The notes under the pieces were generated by a model. The model was not told the origin of the DNA. It was given only the letters and a program-made list of their open reading frames with translations, and ran no database searches. A stretch of 64,000 nucleotides of DNA, from NCBI RefSeq assembly GCF_032118995.1, contig NC_092657.1:11456891-11520890 (forward strand). Direction: 5' to 3'. The position numbers and the translations under genes are program-made. The DNA is from Asterias amurensis (Eukaryota; Echinodermata; Asteroidea; Forcipulatida; Asteriidae). Every line of letters starts with the position of its first letter. The first letter of the stretch is position 1. This document shows, piece by piece, positions 1 to 11,349 of this stretch.

Positions 1-160
1 AAAGTAGAATAATATGAACCGTACAAGTATGGTAAGCACGATTTTCCTTTTGTTTTGCGAACTAAACACGGTCGGCCAACGTCAAAAATTTGACTCCACA
101 AAAATGGCGTGCCATGTTAGTTCACGATGTTAAAGAGCCAATAAAGGATGATCTCAATAT
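1..160. mobile_element. MITE family C, truncated copy
   Basis: The stretch matches the middle and right part of the complete family C copy at 34478-34868: a gene-free palindromic core with an 'acggtcggcca' motif, a 'tttgactcc' arm and a 'tgttagttc' arm. It is cut by the window start, and its outer TTAA end is not visible. Confidence 0.6.
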
Positions 161-639
161 TTCAACTATTACCTTTTTATGGCCAAATAGACATCGTAGA
201 TACCGGTTGACAGCCATTTTACTCTCAAAATTTGAATTTAGTAATGAATAACTCGTGTCAAAAATGCATCCGGCCGCGCGGCTTTTTCAGCCGAGAGTTA
301 AAAACGGCTTATCTATTTGAAATGTCTCTTGACGCTAGTGACGATATTCCCATAATTGGGATTAAACACAGTTCCCACGCTTTGGCAAACTGAGGGCGCT
401 ATTTTCCACACCAAACAACCGCCACTGACGTCACCATTCCTTTTTCTTTTTTGCAGATTTGTTTGCCCTCACGTTTTTCAGAAATTTGGCTAGAAGCGTT
501 CTGTAGAAAAAAGTTGTTAACCTTGTTGTAACGTGAGTTAAGAGACTAGTTATATTGTTTTTAATGATTTCATTGGACTCCAGCTAGAAAACTGTAGTAT
601 CTTTAAATTTGAGATCATCCTTTATTGGCTGTTTAAAGA
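161..639. other. No gene recognised
   Basis: AT-rich sequence with no supported reading frame. It contains a short 'gagggcgct' motif that recurs elsewhere in the window (23.9, 30.8 and 63.3 kb) and is probably old repeat material. Confidence 0.5.
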
Positions 640-1040
640 GAAACCGTGCTTTTTCTAGGCATATTTGTTTTGGATCATTATACCGGCTGTCTCGCTTTTG
701 AAATGGCTGCCGAATAATAAAATAAACGATTCTCGGGGAAAAGAGTTACGGATAGTTTATGGTCTCAACTTGTATAGGACATCAAGAGGTCCGAAAATAA
801 TTCATGCCTGGCCAAGCACTGCTCACTTTTGTGTAGGGTATGACGATTAGGCTGCGCAGGAGATAGCCTTCCAATTTGTGAGCTTACAAACATCATGGTG
901 ATATGATAAATTCATGATCAACACTGCGACCAGTTTGGGTTTGCTGAGTGAACGTTTAGGTTTATTACAACATTTGTGTATGCATGAGTAAACAACAAAT
1001 TGTACTTTTGTCATGTGGCATTATAACTTGGAATGGTATA
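640..1040 (+). repeat. Dispersed repeat D, copy 1
   Basis: About 400 bp that is repeated in the same orientation at 1100-1530 and, for its first half, inverted at 1840-2058. It ends in a shared 'tgtgtatgcatgagtaaa' segment. All three copies keep a short reading frame that stops at the same place (here ending AHFCVGYDD). Whether that frame is coding or simply follows from nucleotide similarity cannot be decided here. Confidence 0.65.
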
Positions 1041-1099
1041 CACTTATAAAAAAACTACTGTAAGTTTGAAACAGTGCGTTGATGTGGGGTGTTACGGGA

Positions 1100-1530
1100 G
1101 TGCCCAATTGTGTGGGTCTTATACCGGGTGTCTTCAAAAAAAACTATACACTTTTGAAATGGCTGTCGAATAATAAAATATACAGTTCTGGGGGAAAATG
1201 TGTATATGTATGGATAGCTTATGGTCTTAACTTTCATATGACACCAAGAAGTCCGAAAACAATTCATGCCTGGGTGAGCGCTGCTCACTTTTGTGTAGGG
1301 TATGAAAATTAGGCTGCGCAGGAAGTAGCCTTCCAATTTGTGAGCTTACAACAGTGAGGGTGATATCACAAACTCATGATCAATATTACGATCAGTTTGG
1401 GTTTGCTGAGTGTACGTTAAGGTTTATTAAATGGTTTAAAATATTTTTTTTATTAAACCATTTGTGTATGCATGAGTAAATAACAATAGTATTTTTTGTG
1501 CATGTGGCACTATAACATTCCCTGGTATAC
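1100..1530 (+). repeat. Dispersed repeat D, copy 2
   Basis: Direct repeat of 640-1040, offset by about 460 bp. It carries the related short frame ending AHFCVGYEN and the same 3' segment. A T-rich insertion near 1440-1452 separates two copies of a 'taaaccattt'-type sequence. Confidence 0.65.
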
Positions 1531-1839
1531 TCAGTGGTGTGTTCATGGGAGTCAGGATGTGGTGATGTAACTTGTGCAAGTCCCATGTTTTTGTTTTTTT
1601 ATTAATTTTTGTGACTTTGTTTTTGTGACTTTGAATAAAAACATTCACCCCATATTTCAGTTCAAGAGAATTTGAACACTTTATTGGTTTTTCTTAATAA
1701 CCAGATGGGGATTAAGTTAATTGATTGAAAACAAGGAATGTCAAAGATGTTGGCTACTTATGAGGTAGGCAACATCTTGGATTGAATTTTGTAAGCTACA
1801 AAGGACTTGACTCTCACAAAGGGATGACCCAATCCCGTG

Positions 1840-2135
1840 CAGGCTAATTTTCATACCCTTCACAAAAGTGAGCAGTGCTCACCCAATCATGAATTATTTT
1901 CGGGCTTTTTTGTGTCACATGAAAGTTGAGGCCATAAGCTATCCATGCACCTAAACCTTTTTGACCTGGAATCATATACTTTGTATTCGGCAGCCATTTA
2001 AAAAAATGTATTTTTTTTTGTAAGACACACGGTATTCTACTTTTAAAACATCTTTCCAACCACTATTCACTTGTAACAAACGGTTTGAAACGCTTTTTAC
2101 GGGCCATCTTGCCAGATCCGAGGCAAAGTGTCCCT
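1840..2135 (-). repeat. Dispersed repeat D copy 3 fused to a family C MITE end
   Basis: The reverse complement of 1840-2040 matches the first half of repeat D, with a short frame ending AHFCEGYEN. It runs directly into a family C end ('acggtttgaaacg' through 'gatccgaggcaaagtgtccctttaa'). This shows that repeat D lies inside, or adjoins, a longer family C-type element. Confidence 0.6.
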
Positions 2136-2136
2136 T

Positions 2137-2295
2137 TAAGCATCAAAGCACACACATTAATTGTTCAATAAGGGTGTTTTTTCTTTCATCATTCTCTTGC
2201 AACTTCGATGACCAATTAAGCCAAACGGTTCACATGTTTGTTATTTTATGCATGTTGGAATACACACAATCAAGCGTGTCCAGTGCCTTTAAGAC
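2137..2295. mobile_element. MITE family A, half copy
   Basis: Matches the right half of family A: a 'gggtgttttttctttcat' stretch, 'caacttcgatgacc', 'gttattttatgcat', then the terminal 'gtgtccagtgcctttaa'. The left half is missing. Confidence 0.6.
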
Positions 2296-2504
2296 AAAGT
2301 AGTTAACCAAAGCGTTTGATAAATAACTGTTTGTCGTCTGGATATCGGACGTGAGTGAACTGTTTTAATGATTTATACGTACTTAATCAAAAGAAGTAGA
2401 GTTAAAAATGTAGTTGTGACCGTAAAAGAATAGTACAAACGTGTAAAATAACTGCAGTATTATTACAGTTGTATCCGCTAAGATCCGCTTTAACCGTTTA
2501 GTAA

Positions 2505-3605
2505 ATGCATTTAGCCTATAATTATGCTTAAGTACTTGAAATAAGTAGTTATACTGCATTTATCAGACTAGAAAGTTACTTAATAACTTATTAACTTGAA
2601 ATACAAAAACATACAACAATTGTATCCGCTGTATGGTCCGCTTAAAGCCATTATACACTTTCGGTACAGAAACAAAAATTAAAAGTTCACATATTTACAA
2701 TTAATTTACAGGGTTTACAGAAGGTAATGATGAAAGACTTATCTTGAAATATTATTCCATGAAATGCTTTACTTTTTGAGAAAACACTAACAAACAAAAT
2801 CAATTCTCGATAGCGAGAACTACCGATTTGTTTTAAACACATGTCATGACACGACGAAACGTGGGGAAACAAGGTTGGGTTTTCCCGTTATTTTCTCCCG
2901 ACTCCGATGACCGATTGAGCCTTAATTTTCAAAGGTGTGTTATTTTATATATAAGCTGTGGTACACGAAGTGTGGGCCTTGGACAATACTGTTTACCGAA
3001 AGTGTCCAATTGCTTTAAATGCATTTAGCCTATAAATATGCTTCAACATAAAAGATAATGTTAAACGAATTAACTATAATGATCTGTTATACATGTACTT
3101 GAAATAAGTAGTTAATACTGCATTTATCAGACTAGAAAGTTACTTAATAACTAATGAACTTCAAATGCATGAACATAATTATAACAATTGTATCCGCTTT
3201 ATGGTCCGCTTAAATGCATTTAGCCTATATTTATGCTTTAACATATAAAATATGATGTTGAACGAATTAACTATAATGATATGTTATACATGTACTTGGA
3301 TTAAGTAGTTATGGTGCATTTATCAGATTAAAAAAATACTTAACAACTTATGAACTTTAAATACAAAAACATACAATTGTATCCGCTTTATGGTCCGCTT
3401 AAATGCATTGAGCCTATAATTATGCTTTAACATAATATAAAAGTTGATGTTTAACGAATTCACTATAATGATATTTTATACATGTACTTACAATAGGTAG
3501 TTATACTGCATTTATCACATTAGAAAGTTACTTTGTACCTAATGAACTTTAAATACAAAAACATATAACAATTGTATCTGCTTTATGGTCCGCTTTTACG
3601 GTGCA
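2505..3605. repeat. Tandem repeat of about 190 bp
   Basis: Units begin with 'gcatttagcctata' at about 2505, 3019, 3212 and 3403 and end with 'tatccgctttatggtccgctt'. Each unit contains 'tacatgtacttg' and 'actgcatttatcag'. The gap between the first two unit starts is longer because MITE family B is inserted at 2642-3018. Confidence 0.85.
2642..3018. mobile_element. MITE family B, complete copy with TTAA duplication
   Basis: Terminal inverted repeats of the type AGCMATTRKACACTTTCGGTA lie inside flanking TTAA. Uninterrupted units of the surrounding tandem repeat read 'ggtccgcttaaatgcattta', so the empty site is known and the duplication is exactly TTAA. There is no transposase. TTAA is the target of piggyBac and Kolobok elements, so the element was probably mobilised by one of those. 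Confidence 0.85.
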
Positions 3606-4769
3606 GTGAAATTCTTTGTAAATTATTATGTATAACATAATAATGACATTATTGTTTACGTTTTGTGAGCGCTGACTGCAACACTATTTTTTGCAACACT
3701 GTTTTTTACAAGTAGGCCTACATATATGGGACAGTCGAATCCTTGAGTCTATGACTGGAAAGATTCCGAACAATCTAAGAGGCTACAAAGTCCATGAGCT
3801 AATCTTGATGGTTGATGTTATTGTTGTTGTTGTGTTGTGTTTTTTTTTTTTCTTTTGGGGGGGGGGGATTTTATCTCAATTTTTGGGTAGGGCTGGACAA
3901 TATTTTGTTCTAACTACACACCTCGTGCACAACATTACTGTTATAAAGTACCCAATTATTGATACCTGTTTGTGCCCGTTAATTCCATTTTATCGAATAT
4001 ACCCCCGTGGGAAGTTGCTACTACTAGCTCAAACACAGCCATTTACTCTACTTTTTTAATAACAACATTAAGTTTACAATTTTGTTAATTCTTGTATATT
4101 TAGTTAATATTTTATAGATATTCCATTTTTACTCTTCAAGATCATTTATAATCCGAATAAAATATTGTAGAATACACTTAGCTCCACGATATGATATTCA
4201 ATGTTTTGAAAAATACAATTATTATACTAGAAGTAGGTGTTTGTGAACACAAACAAAGCTGTTCCGTGTTGTTTTGCTCGGATAATGTGATAAAATGACA
4301 AGGAGTCTATAGATAAATGCATGTTTGAAAAATGATGTATAGTTCTTGAGATATGGTCCCACTTCCGGTTGCCCTGGAAGTAGATGTTAACATGAGGTCA
4401 CTGTTATTCAAAGTCAATATTAATTCCTAAGGAGTCTAAAACTGGAAAGAAAAAATGAAAATCGGTTGTGTAGTTCTTCAGATATGGTCCCACTTCCAAG
4501 AGGTCAACTTGGGTCACAGTTGTTCACAATTTGTTTTAATGCCTAAGGAGTCTAAACTTTAAACTTTTAATGTTGAGTGGACGCAAATCAAGGTTTATGC
4601 TGACTTTGGCTGAAGATTGACTACGTCATTGTGGTTTCTTTTAGGTGCTCTTAAAAACTGCAGTAGGGGTGGCCTGATATAGTTTCATTATGTTGATCGA
4701 TGTATGTTATAGTTCTCCGTCGTGTGTGCCTCACCCATCCCGCTGTTAATGTGTGCTTACACCACGCTT
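3606..4769. other. No gene recognised
   Basis: AT-rich, with a T-run and G-run at 3838-3869. Two similar segments near 4330-4400 and 4450-4560 share 'agatatggtcccacttcc' and 'aaggagtctaaa' and look like an old direct repeat. No splice-flanked coding segment was seen. Confidence 0.5.
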
Positions 4770-5440
4770 TTGAGGTATTAGTTACCTCCCCGGTTGTTGC
4801 CTCCCCGGTTGCCTCAACCATTGTTGCCTACCTTGTTGTTGCCTCCGCTGTTATTGTGTTGACCCCCCTCCTCTTCACCCCCCCCCCCTCGGTGGTGCCT
4901 ACCCGGTTGTTGCCTCCCCAGTTGTTTGGTCCTAAGTTGTTGCCTCCCCAATGTTTGCCTCTCACCCCAGTGCCTCCCCAATGCCTCCCCAGTGCCCCCC
5001 CCCCCAGTTGTTGACTCCCCTGATGTCGACTCCCCTTCCTGATGTTGACTCCCCTCCCTGATGTTGCTTCCTCTGAGATTTCCTTGCCTGTTGTTGTCTC
5101 TCCTGCTGTAGCCTCCCCTAATTGTCTCCCCTGTTGTTGCCTCCTCTATTTTTGCATCATCCCCCTATATTTGCCTCCCCTGCTTTGCCCTCCTTGTTGT
5201 TGCCTCCTCTGATGTTGCCTTGAATTCCGACCTGTCCTCCCCCATGTTGCCTTCCCAGTTGGTACCTCCTCAGGTGTTGCCTCCCCTCTGGTGCCTCCCG
5301 TTGTTACCTCCCAACCCGTGCCTCCCTAGTTGTTGCCTCCATGTTGTTGTTGCCTCCTCACTGTTGCGTCTCCAGCTGGTACCTTTTTAGATGTTGCCCC
5401 CCCCCCCTTCCTCCCAACTTGTGCCTCCCTTTGTGATGCC
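4770..5440. repeat. Pyrimidine-rich degenerate minisatellite
   Basis: Dozens of variants of a short unit close to 'gttgttgcctcccc', interrupted by C-runs. The strand bias (C and T on the plus strand) is strong throughout. The apparent reading frame at 4700-5014 only reflects the repeat. Confidence 0.85.
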
Positions 5441-5511
5441 TCATTTTACTTCCTTAGAGCACTATTAACTATACTGATGTAGTGTGGCCATCTTCTTTAC
5501 AAGAATTGTAT

Positions 5512-5770
5512 CATGTAGAGCACCATCCACCATACACTTTCCCACTGAGCATGATAGGTGGCCGTATGTACCAGCATAGGTCCTCTCTGCCGTCAATGGT
5601 TAACTTGTTGTACTTAGAAACTACCTTGGAGGTGATTAGATAAGCTATCGCCCCGGTGTTTGCTTGACATCCATAAGTAGCCGAGCTTCATTATAGGACA
5701 AAGACTTTTCTCTTGCAACTTGCTGAGTTCCATGACAAACCAAAACCAAAATTTTCTGATACACTCCAGT
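5512..5770 (-). pseudogene. Decayed coding relic, family not recognised
   Basis: On the minus strand a protein-like segment (containing SYNEARLLMDVKQTPG) is followed, after a one-base frame change near 5655, by a second one (AIAYLITSKVVSKYNK, then REDLCWYIRPP). Its amino-acid composition and the continuity across the frameshift look like former coding sequence, either a transposon protein or a processed gene. I do not recognise the family and saw no splice sites. Confidence 0.35.
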
Positions 5771-5829
5771 CTGCACATGCGGATGCTAAACCGCATTGAA
5801 ACAAGCTGTGGTGTTTAGGACGCCTCGCA

Positions 5830-6426
5830 AGTAAGTGGTCTTTTTACAGTGTTTTTTTTTTTTTTTTTTTTTTTGCTGACGCGTTGACCTTTGATCTAGA
5901 TGATGACTATATAGGTCATATTGAACAGGGTGGAATAATTTAACCCAAATAATTCATTAATTATTTATTACACTGTCATGGTACCATTGTACAATGCATT
6001 TGAGTGGAGAAAAACCAATTAAACGCATGTTTAACCCCTTGACCTTTGACCTAGTTATTTGGAAAGGGTCAATTGAGTATACAAATATGTTTTTTAGATT
6101 CCCAGGGTCAGGTTTCTACTCACCTCTAACACACACCTTGCCATAAAATGAGTAGTTTTAGAGATAATTGACTTTAAAGATTGCTAATTAACATTTAATT
6201 TAAATATGCAAATTAGGTCACTTCTGGCTTGAAACTCTTGTCCGATTTTGGATATGTCATCAATAACCACCCAATCAACAATAATCAGCAATAAAACAAA
6301 CTTTTGCAATTAGTGTGACTCAATAGTCTAAATCTGGTCCTCTATAAAGCTAATCTCCAACGCCAAATGTGTGTGTAACTGTAAAAAGTTTGGAAATCGG
6401 TTGTATATTTCTTGAGAAATTTCTTG
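5830..6426. other. No gene recognised
   Basis: T-run at about 5850-5873, then AT-rich sequence with repeated 'gacctttgacctag' phrases. Nothing coding was seen. Confidence 0.5.
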
Positions 6427-6740
6427 AGTATATTTCTTGTTGAAAGAAATCACTAAACAATTATAATGTTTGCATTTAGTTTACTTTTTGACCAAAAAGT
6501 GTTGATGTTTTTGACCGAAAAGGTATTTTTGAATGGGAATCAAGTGTGTTGAATCTGTTTTCAATTAGTGGTTTAAACCCAACGAGGCCTGGTTCTTGAT
6601 AATTTTACCGAGACTTTAAACCCGCCGAGGCCTGGTTCTTGACAATTTACCTCGACTTCGTTTTGGTAAAATTATCAAGAACCAGGCCTCGTTGGGTTTA
6701 AACCACTAGTTGAAAACCTCTTCACCATTCAAGTATATTC
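6427..6740. mobile_element. Inverted-repeat element F, next to FReD pseudogene
   Basis: Contains a hairpin whose arms carry 'gtttaaaccc', 'cgaggcctggttcttga' and 'aattttacc', in both orientations between about 6570 and 6710. Related copies lie at 44937-45180 and 59955-60090, each close to a fibrinogen-domain gene. The right edge coincides with the point where the pseudogene at 6745-7619 loses its 3' end, so insertion or rearrangement at this element probably truncated that gene. Confidence 0.75.
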
Positions 6741-6744
6741 AAAT

Positions 6745-7619
6745 AAATAATATTTACCGTTCAGATGAGCCAGAAAGCAGCCTTTAAACCACCAGGCACC
6801 TTAACAAACCTCGGCACAATTATTTCTACGATCAACATCATTGTCCTTCTCTTTCGTTGAGAATGAGTAGCCATTATGTGATATAAACATTGAATCACCT
6901 GCTGTACTCTGAGCATCATATGAACCAACCTGGAGAGTGTAATCGTCACCCGATACAGAAAACTCACCATAAGAAGCCCAAGCTGTGTTGGAGTTACCAT
7001 CTTCAATATCTACTCTGAGCTCCCATCAACTTGACCCAGTAAGGTCACGCAGGTTATCATTCCCCAACCAGAACTCATTCTGCAGATCACCAAACCCAGC
7101 TTGGAATTCAGTCCAGTTACGGTAAAAGTCAACAGAGCCATCTTGTCTTCGCTGGAACACGATCCATCCTCCTTCATCTGTCTCCATATCACAGTAGACA
7201 TGTAACCCATCAGTTAGTCTTGTGTGATATATTGTTTATACGCCATTGTCACGGTAACCAGCTTGGTAGAGCATCAGACAACTGCTACTCTTCTTCATAT
7301 TCGGAACGCCAAATGAAAGGGTGTCCGCATGTACATCATAGTAAACACTTCCTTGAGATTTGATAAAGTCATTAGTGTTGTTTGCTCTGGTAATGTTGTT
7401 CAATTCACAAACATGGTTGTCAATTTCATAGTTAAATGATGCACACTGTGGTTCCAAAGAGCAGTCTCGCCCACAGATCACAGATGAAGATACAGTCATC
7501 CGGTGAAAATATTGGTTCATTAACGCACGGTTTTCCGCGATGTAGAACGTTTCCATGAATGCACTTTTGCATGTTTGTACCATCAGATTTAGAAACAAGG
7601 CTGGGACAATGACTTCCAT
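6745..7619 (-). pseudogene. PAN/fibrinogen-domain protein, pseudogene
   Basis: A single reading frame from ATG at 7619 encodes a signal peptide (MEVIVPALFLNLMVQTCKS), a PAN-like block with ICGRDC, and most of a fibrinogen C-terminal domain ([20 protein letters not shown], then the NNCAE and GAWWFKGC blocks). The frame is intact but carries three stop codons, at 7236-7238, 7026-7028 and 6801-6803. Homology stops near 6751, just after LNGKYY, where element F begins, so the last 30 or so residues are missing. It resembles the 45.8 and 58.8 kb genes more than the 38.8 kb gene at the N-terminus. Stops without indels suggest decay by point mutation. Read-through or sequencing error at three sites is unlikely. 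Confidence 0.92.
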
Positions 7620-7850
7620 GTATAACTTAGTGGTTATTCTTCAATAGAAAGTAACTGGCAGTTTGTGTTTGAACATAATGTGGTCGCAGAGTAGTCTAAT
7701 GCAGGGAGCTTTACTGACATCAACCGCTCCACAGCAGTGATATTGAAAGGAGCGACCGTTCAGTAGTCAAAGTCACCGGCTCCTTGTTATAAGTTCAATG
7801 TAAACAACTTTACTTGTGGTATCAGACAATTTGAATGCAGCTCCATTAAT

Positions 7851-7858
7851 TGACGTCA
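7851..7858. promoter_or_regulatory. CRE-like palindrome upstream of FReD pseudogene
   Basis: TGACGTCA lies about 230 bp upstream of the pseudogene ATG. The same octamer, with the same 'gtgacgtcaat' context, occurs upstream of the intact genes at 45773 and 58786. It is the consensus site of CREB/ATF factors. Function is inferred from conservation only. Confidence 0.5.
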
Positions 7859-8061
7859 CCCACAGTATTCTTAAGAGTGAGATAGAAACGAACGACCAGA
7901 CCCTATACTAAGCTTGCTTGCGAGACGACGAAATCACCCAAGGTTGGTTTTGATTGGCAGTTCTCCTCTCGGTCAAGTACGTTAAGTAACTTATGCAACG
8001 AATTTGTATTAGTAATACTCTCGCCCATCAAACACTTTGGCAGTAGCGATGTTGTAGTTAA

Positions 8062-8640
8062 GGCTCTCGGTCGATACTCAATATCCACGCTTAGTGAAAG
8101 TATTTATCAATGGTCAGACATTCAGGTTGAGATGGTCGTGATGCCGGCACTACCCATACTTAACAACGTGATACTTTACTTGTAGGTGCTGAGCAATTGC
8201 CAGTATAAACGATTGTTTAAAAGTATATGTCAATGTTATTTGCTACTAATTTTCTGGCGCTTTTCAAAGCTTTAGACGAATGGACCGGTGTCGCAAGCAA
8301 ATGTGTCCTCTATGCCGTTCTACTCTGAGGACGGTTAAGGGTCTCGGTCGATACTCGATATCCATGCCTAGTGAGAGTTATTGTCATTATTATGGTCAGA
8401 CCTTCAGGTTGAGACCTTCGCATTGCCGGCACAATCAATATTAAACAACGTGATACTTTACTTGAGGTGCTGCGTAATTGCCGGTATAAACGATTGTTTA
8501 AAAATACACGTCAATACTTAATTGGCACTAATTTTCTGGCGCTTTGCAAAGTTTTAGACGCGTTTCGTAATTTATTTTCATCAAGGTTGAATTAACAGTG
8601 AATCTGTGTCGCAAGCAATTGTGTCAGATATGCCATTCTA
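8062..8640. repeat. Tandem duplication with unit of about 277 bp
   Basis: Two units starting at about 8062 and 8339 with 'tctcggtcgatactc', both containing 'gatactttactt', 'gtataaacgattgtttaaaa' and 'aattttctggcgctt'. A related stretch ('accagaccttcaatttgag' to 'taatactttac') lies at 43220-43290 upstream of the FReD copy at 42 kb, so this may be old FReD 5' flanking sequence. Confidence 0.75.
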
Positions 8641-8800
8641 TTCGGATGATGGTGTTGCATATGATATAATGTCCGCCGGACGGTTTTGCATATGCAATCG
8701 TGTTTGCCCGGACGCTGCTGCATAATGCAATTCTGTCTGTCCAGACACATTTGCATACGCAGCTGTGTCCGCCCCCGTGCAAAACCGTCTTTGCAGTAAA
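8641..8800. repeat. Degenerate repeat of about 32 bp with TTTGCATATGCAA cores
   Basis: About four units, each with a 'tgcatatgca'-type palindrome and a 'gtgtccgcccggac'-type spacer. The palindrome resembles overlapping octamer (POU) sites. A single related unit at 10460-10500 lies beyond the LINE relic, which suggests that the LINE inserted into this repeat. Confidence 0.6.
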
Positions 8801-8989
8801 TTAAACGCCCTTGGTCGACGGAACACGTTCGTCATTTTGTTTACAAGCTGAGTGCTTGTCGTGAATGACATGGAAAATGTTACGCCGTTGGGTAATAGCT
8901 GCAATCATAAAGTACGTGAATATTCATGCTGCATATACGTAGTTTCAGTGCATGTACGCTCGCTTACGCGCACATATATATACCGCTTC

Positions 8990-10195
8990 CACCTATGGAC
9001 CCAATTAAAGTCACCAACGCCGGGGTTCTCAAACTACCACAATCCTTAGATGTTAAGAAGGCAACTGGAACTGACTCGCTACCAGCCCGTGTTTTTAGAG
9101 AATTTGCAATCGAGTAGCTTTCAAAACATCCTTGGTCACAAGCACTTTACCAACTGACATGACCGGCGTGTCGCAAACATCTCAGCCATTTTCAAGACAG
9201 CTGGTAGAAGTGTACCATCCAACTATCGTCCTGTGTCGATGACTTCCATCTGTTGTGAGCTCCTACAGCACATCATCTTCAGCATCATCATGGCCCACTT
9301 CGACAACCACAACATCCTTGTCGATGCTAAGCTTGGCTTTCGCCGAGGGCGCTTTTGTGAAACCCAACAAATCATAACAGCAGATGAATAGGCGAAATCC
9401 ATCGATAATCGTGAGCAGGTGGATGCGATTGTGCTCGACTTTTCCAAAGCATCTGACCGACTGTGCCCCATCAACGCCTAATACGTAAACTCGATCACTA
9501 CGGAGATAGAGGACCTCTGCTCTCAAGGACCCAACATTTATTGACACAGCGCTTCCAACGTGTTGTCATAGATGGCCAGTCTTCAGACTGGGCCCCAGTA
9601 ACATCAGGGGTTCCACAGTGAACTATCCTCGGACCACTCCTCTTCATCTTGCCAACCGGAATAACCTCTAAACTTAGTCCGTTTGCAGATGAATGCCTAA
9701 TTTATAGATCTATCTCATCCGTCGATGACAGTGACATCTTACAGCAGGATCTCGATCGTCTTCATCAATGGTCAGTAGACTGGCAGATGCAGTTCAACAT
9801 TTAAAAAAATTACAAATACCCCATACTAACTGGGAGGCGATTGTCTATCTTCTGTCTAGAATACCCTTATCTCTTTTGTGTTTCCAAAATGTTACAATAT
9901 CTTCATTGGAAACCCTAGAATGGAGACGACACACTGCAAGTTTAACCTTACTCTACAAAATCCACTATAATATAGTCGCCATCGATCATACAGTCTACCC
10001 TCACACCAATGCCTCCCAGCAGCACAAGATCATACCACCCAAACAAAGTCCAACTCATTACAAGCCGCACCCAGCTTAACGGATTCTCCTTTTTCCCCCG
10101 GACTGTCTCAAGGTGGAACACTCTCCCTGGGATTGTCCTCACTGCTCCATCTGTGATGGCCTTCCGGGAAGGAGTAGCTGCTAGCCTTTGAGCAG
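8990..10195 (+). pseudogene. Non-LTR retrotransposon reverse transcriptase relic
   Basis: Plus-strand translation gives successive reverse transcriptase landmarks across several frames: SLDVKKATGTDSLPARVF, then FKTAGRSVPSNYRPVSMTS, then HNILVDAKLGFRRGRF, then VDAIVLDFSKAS, then the terminal SFFPRTVSRWNTLP block at about 10090. There are many stops and frameshifts. The segment normally lying between the QWQMQFN motif (about 9780) and the C-terminal block is shortened. It is the remains of a LINE ORF2 and no endonuclease domain was seen upstream. The clade cannot be fixed by eye. Confidence 0.85.
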
Positions 10196-10434
10196 TGGAA
10201 GCTGTTTTTACTTGCACCACTCTGTCTGATGTCCTGCACAGTTGTTTTGCCACCGTTCATTTATATAACACGTATAGCAATTGTTTTTCTTGAGGCCCTT
10301 TTGTTAGCCTGGAGTCACTTGTATTCCTACTGCTCCAATCAAGCACCAAGCACCAATCAACCACCCTTAGCTTTACGTCTAAACTTGTGGATTCTGCTGA
10401 GTAAACCAACGTAAACGTAAACGTATGTACATGT

Positions 10435-10700
10435 CCACCGAACGTTGTTTTCATAGCCCCTGACACGATTGCATATGCAAAAGTGTCCGGAGCGGAGAGT
10501 ATTTCATGGCGGGCACAATAGCATCTGACACCGGCACTCAGGTGATAAGGTGAACATCACAGTCAGAAAAAAAAAAAAAAAAAAAAAAAAAAATCGTGGT
10601 ATCTATAATATGTGACAACACCAACATGGTGTGAATTATATCGTTACATTGTCGTTGGTGAAATTAACACAATTTCGGTGTTGTCACATAATTCTTTATA
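10435..10700. repeat. Repeat remnant, A-run and short inverted repeat
   Basis: Starts with a single 'gattgcatatgcaa' unit like those at 8641-8800. An A-run follows at 10567-10593. Then comes an inverted repeat with 'tatgtgacaacacc' near 10610 and its complement 'ggtgttgtcacata' near 10677. The last is probably a small MITE of about 80 bp. Confidence 0.55.
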
Positions 10701-11165
10701 CCAAGATTATCAATTTAGGACTCAATTGCTTGCAGTTAACAGTGTATGAATGCTTCTTTTTAGTTAAAACTGCACATAACCAGTGACTATTTCTTGATGA
10801 GACTAAATGCATTCTGTACGGTCTTTTGTGTCGTCCTTTATCAATCGAACCATTGTTTACAGTCAGTTATTTTGTTTTACCAATTTTGTTTATTTCATAA
10901 AAAGGAGAAAGGTCATGATTTTTTTTAATAAGGATGTGGTGTCCCCTTCTCCAGTCTTAGGCTTTTGCAGTCACAACCCCCCCCCCAAAAAAAAAAAAAC
11001 AAAAAAAAAAAAACAGACATTGGCCTTTGGTTTATTTTAGGTTAGCATTTCCAAGTCCAATGTTGATTTTCCATTGGTTTTTCGTCGACTGCAATCTTTA
11101 TCACAGACACACCTTTATCAAATCAACGCACATGATAAGATCAACAAAATTCCAACATCTATTCA
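10701..11165. other. No gene recognised
   Basis: AT-rich sequence with a C-run followed by two A-runs at 10977-11013. No coding evidence. Confidence 0.5.
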
Positions 11166-11169
11166 AGTA

Positions 11170-11345
11170 GCTTTTGTGCAATTGAGGCGCGCATTTCGAC
11201 ACTTCCAAACCGTTTTTTTATTTTAAATTTGCTCAATTTAAAAACAACAAACAAAAACAATGATACTTTTAATAAGACTCTTTTAAACAACACGCATTTT
11301 AATGTTTGAAACTTTCAAAAACGCGCCGCACTTGCACGGTCCTTG
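11170..11345. repeat. Dispersed repeat shared with 34355-34480
   Basis: Shares 'acaacacgcattttaatgtt', 'tttgaaac' and 'cttgcacggtcctt' with the segment just left of the complete family C MITE at 34478. The two copies differ by indels. Confidence 0.6.
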
Positions 11346-11349
11346 GTAG

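Noticed and set aside
3691-4059. 122-codon plus-strand frame
   Set aside because: Spans a T-run and a G-run, with no domain or splice context.
4700-5014. 104-codon proline/leucine-rich frame
   Set aside because: Translation of a pyrimidine-rich minisatellite.
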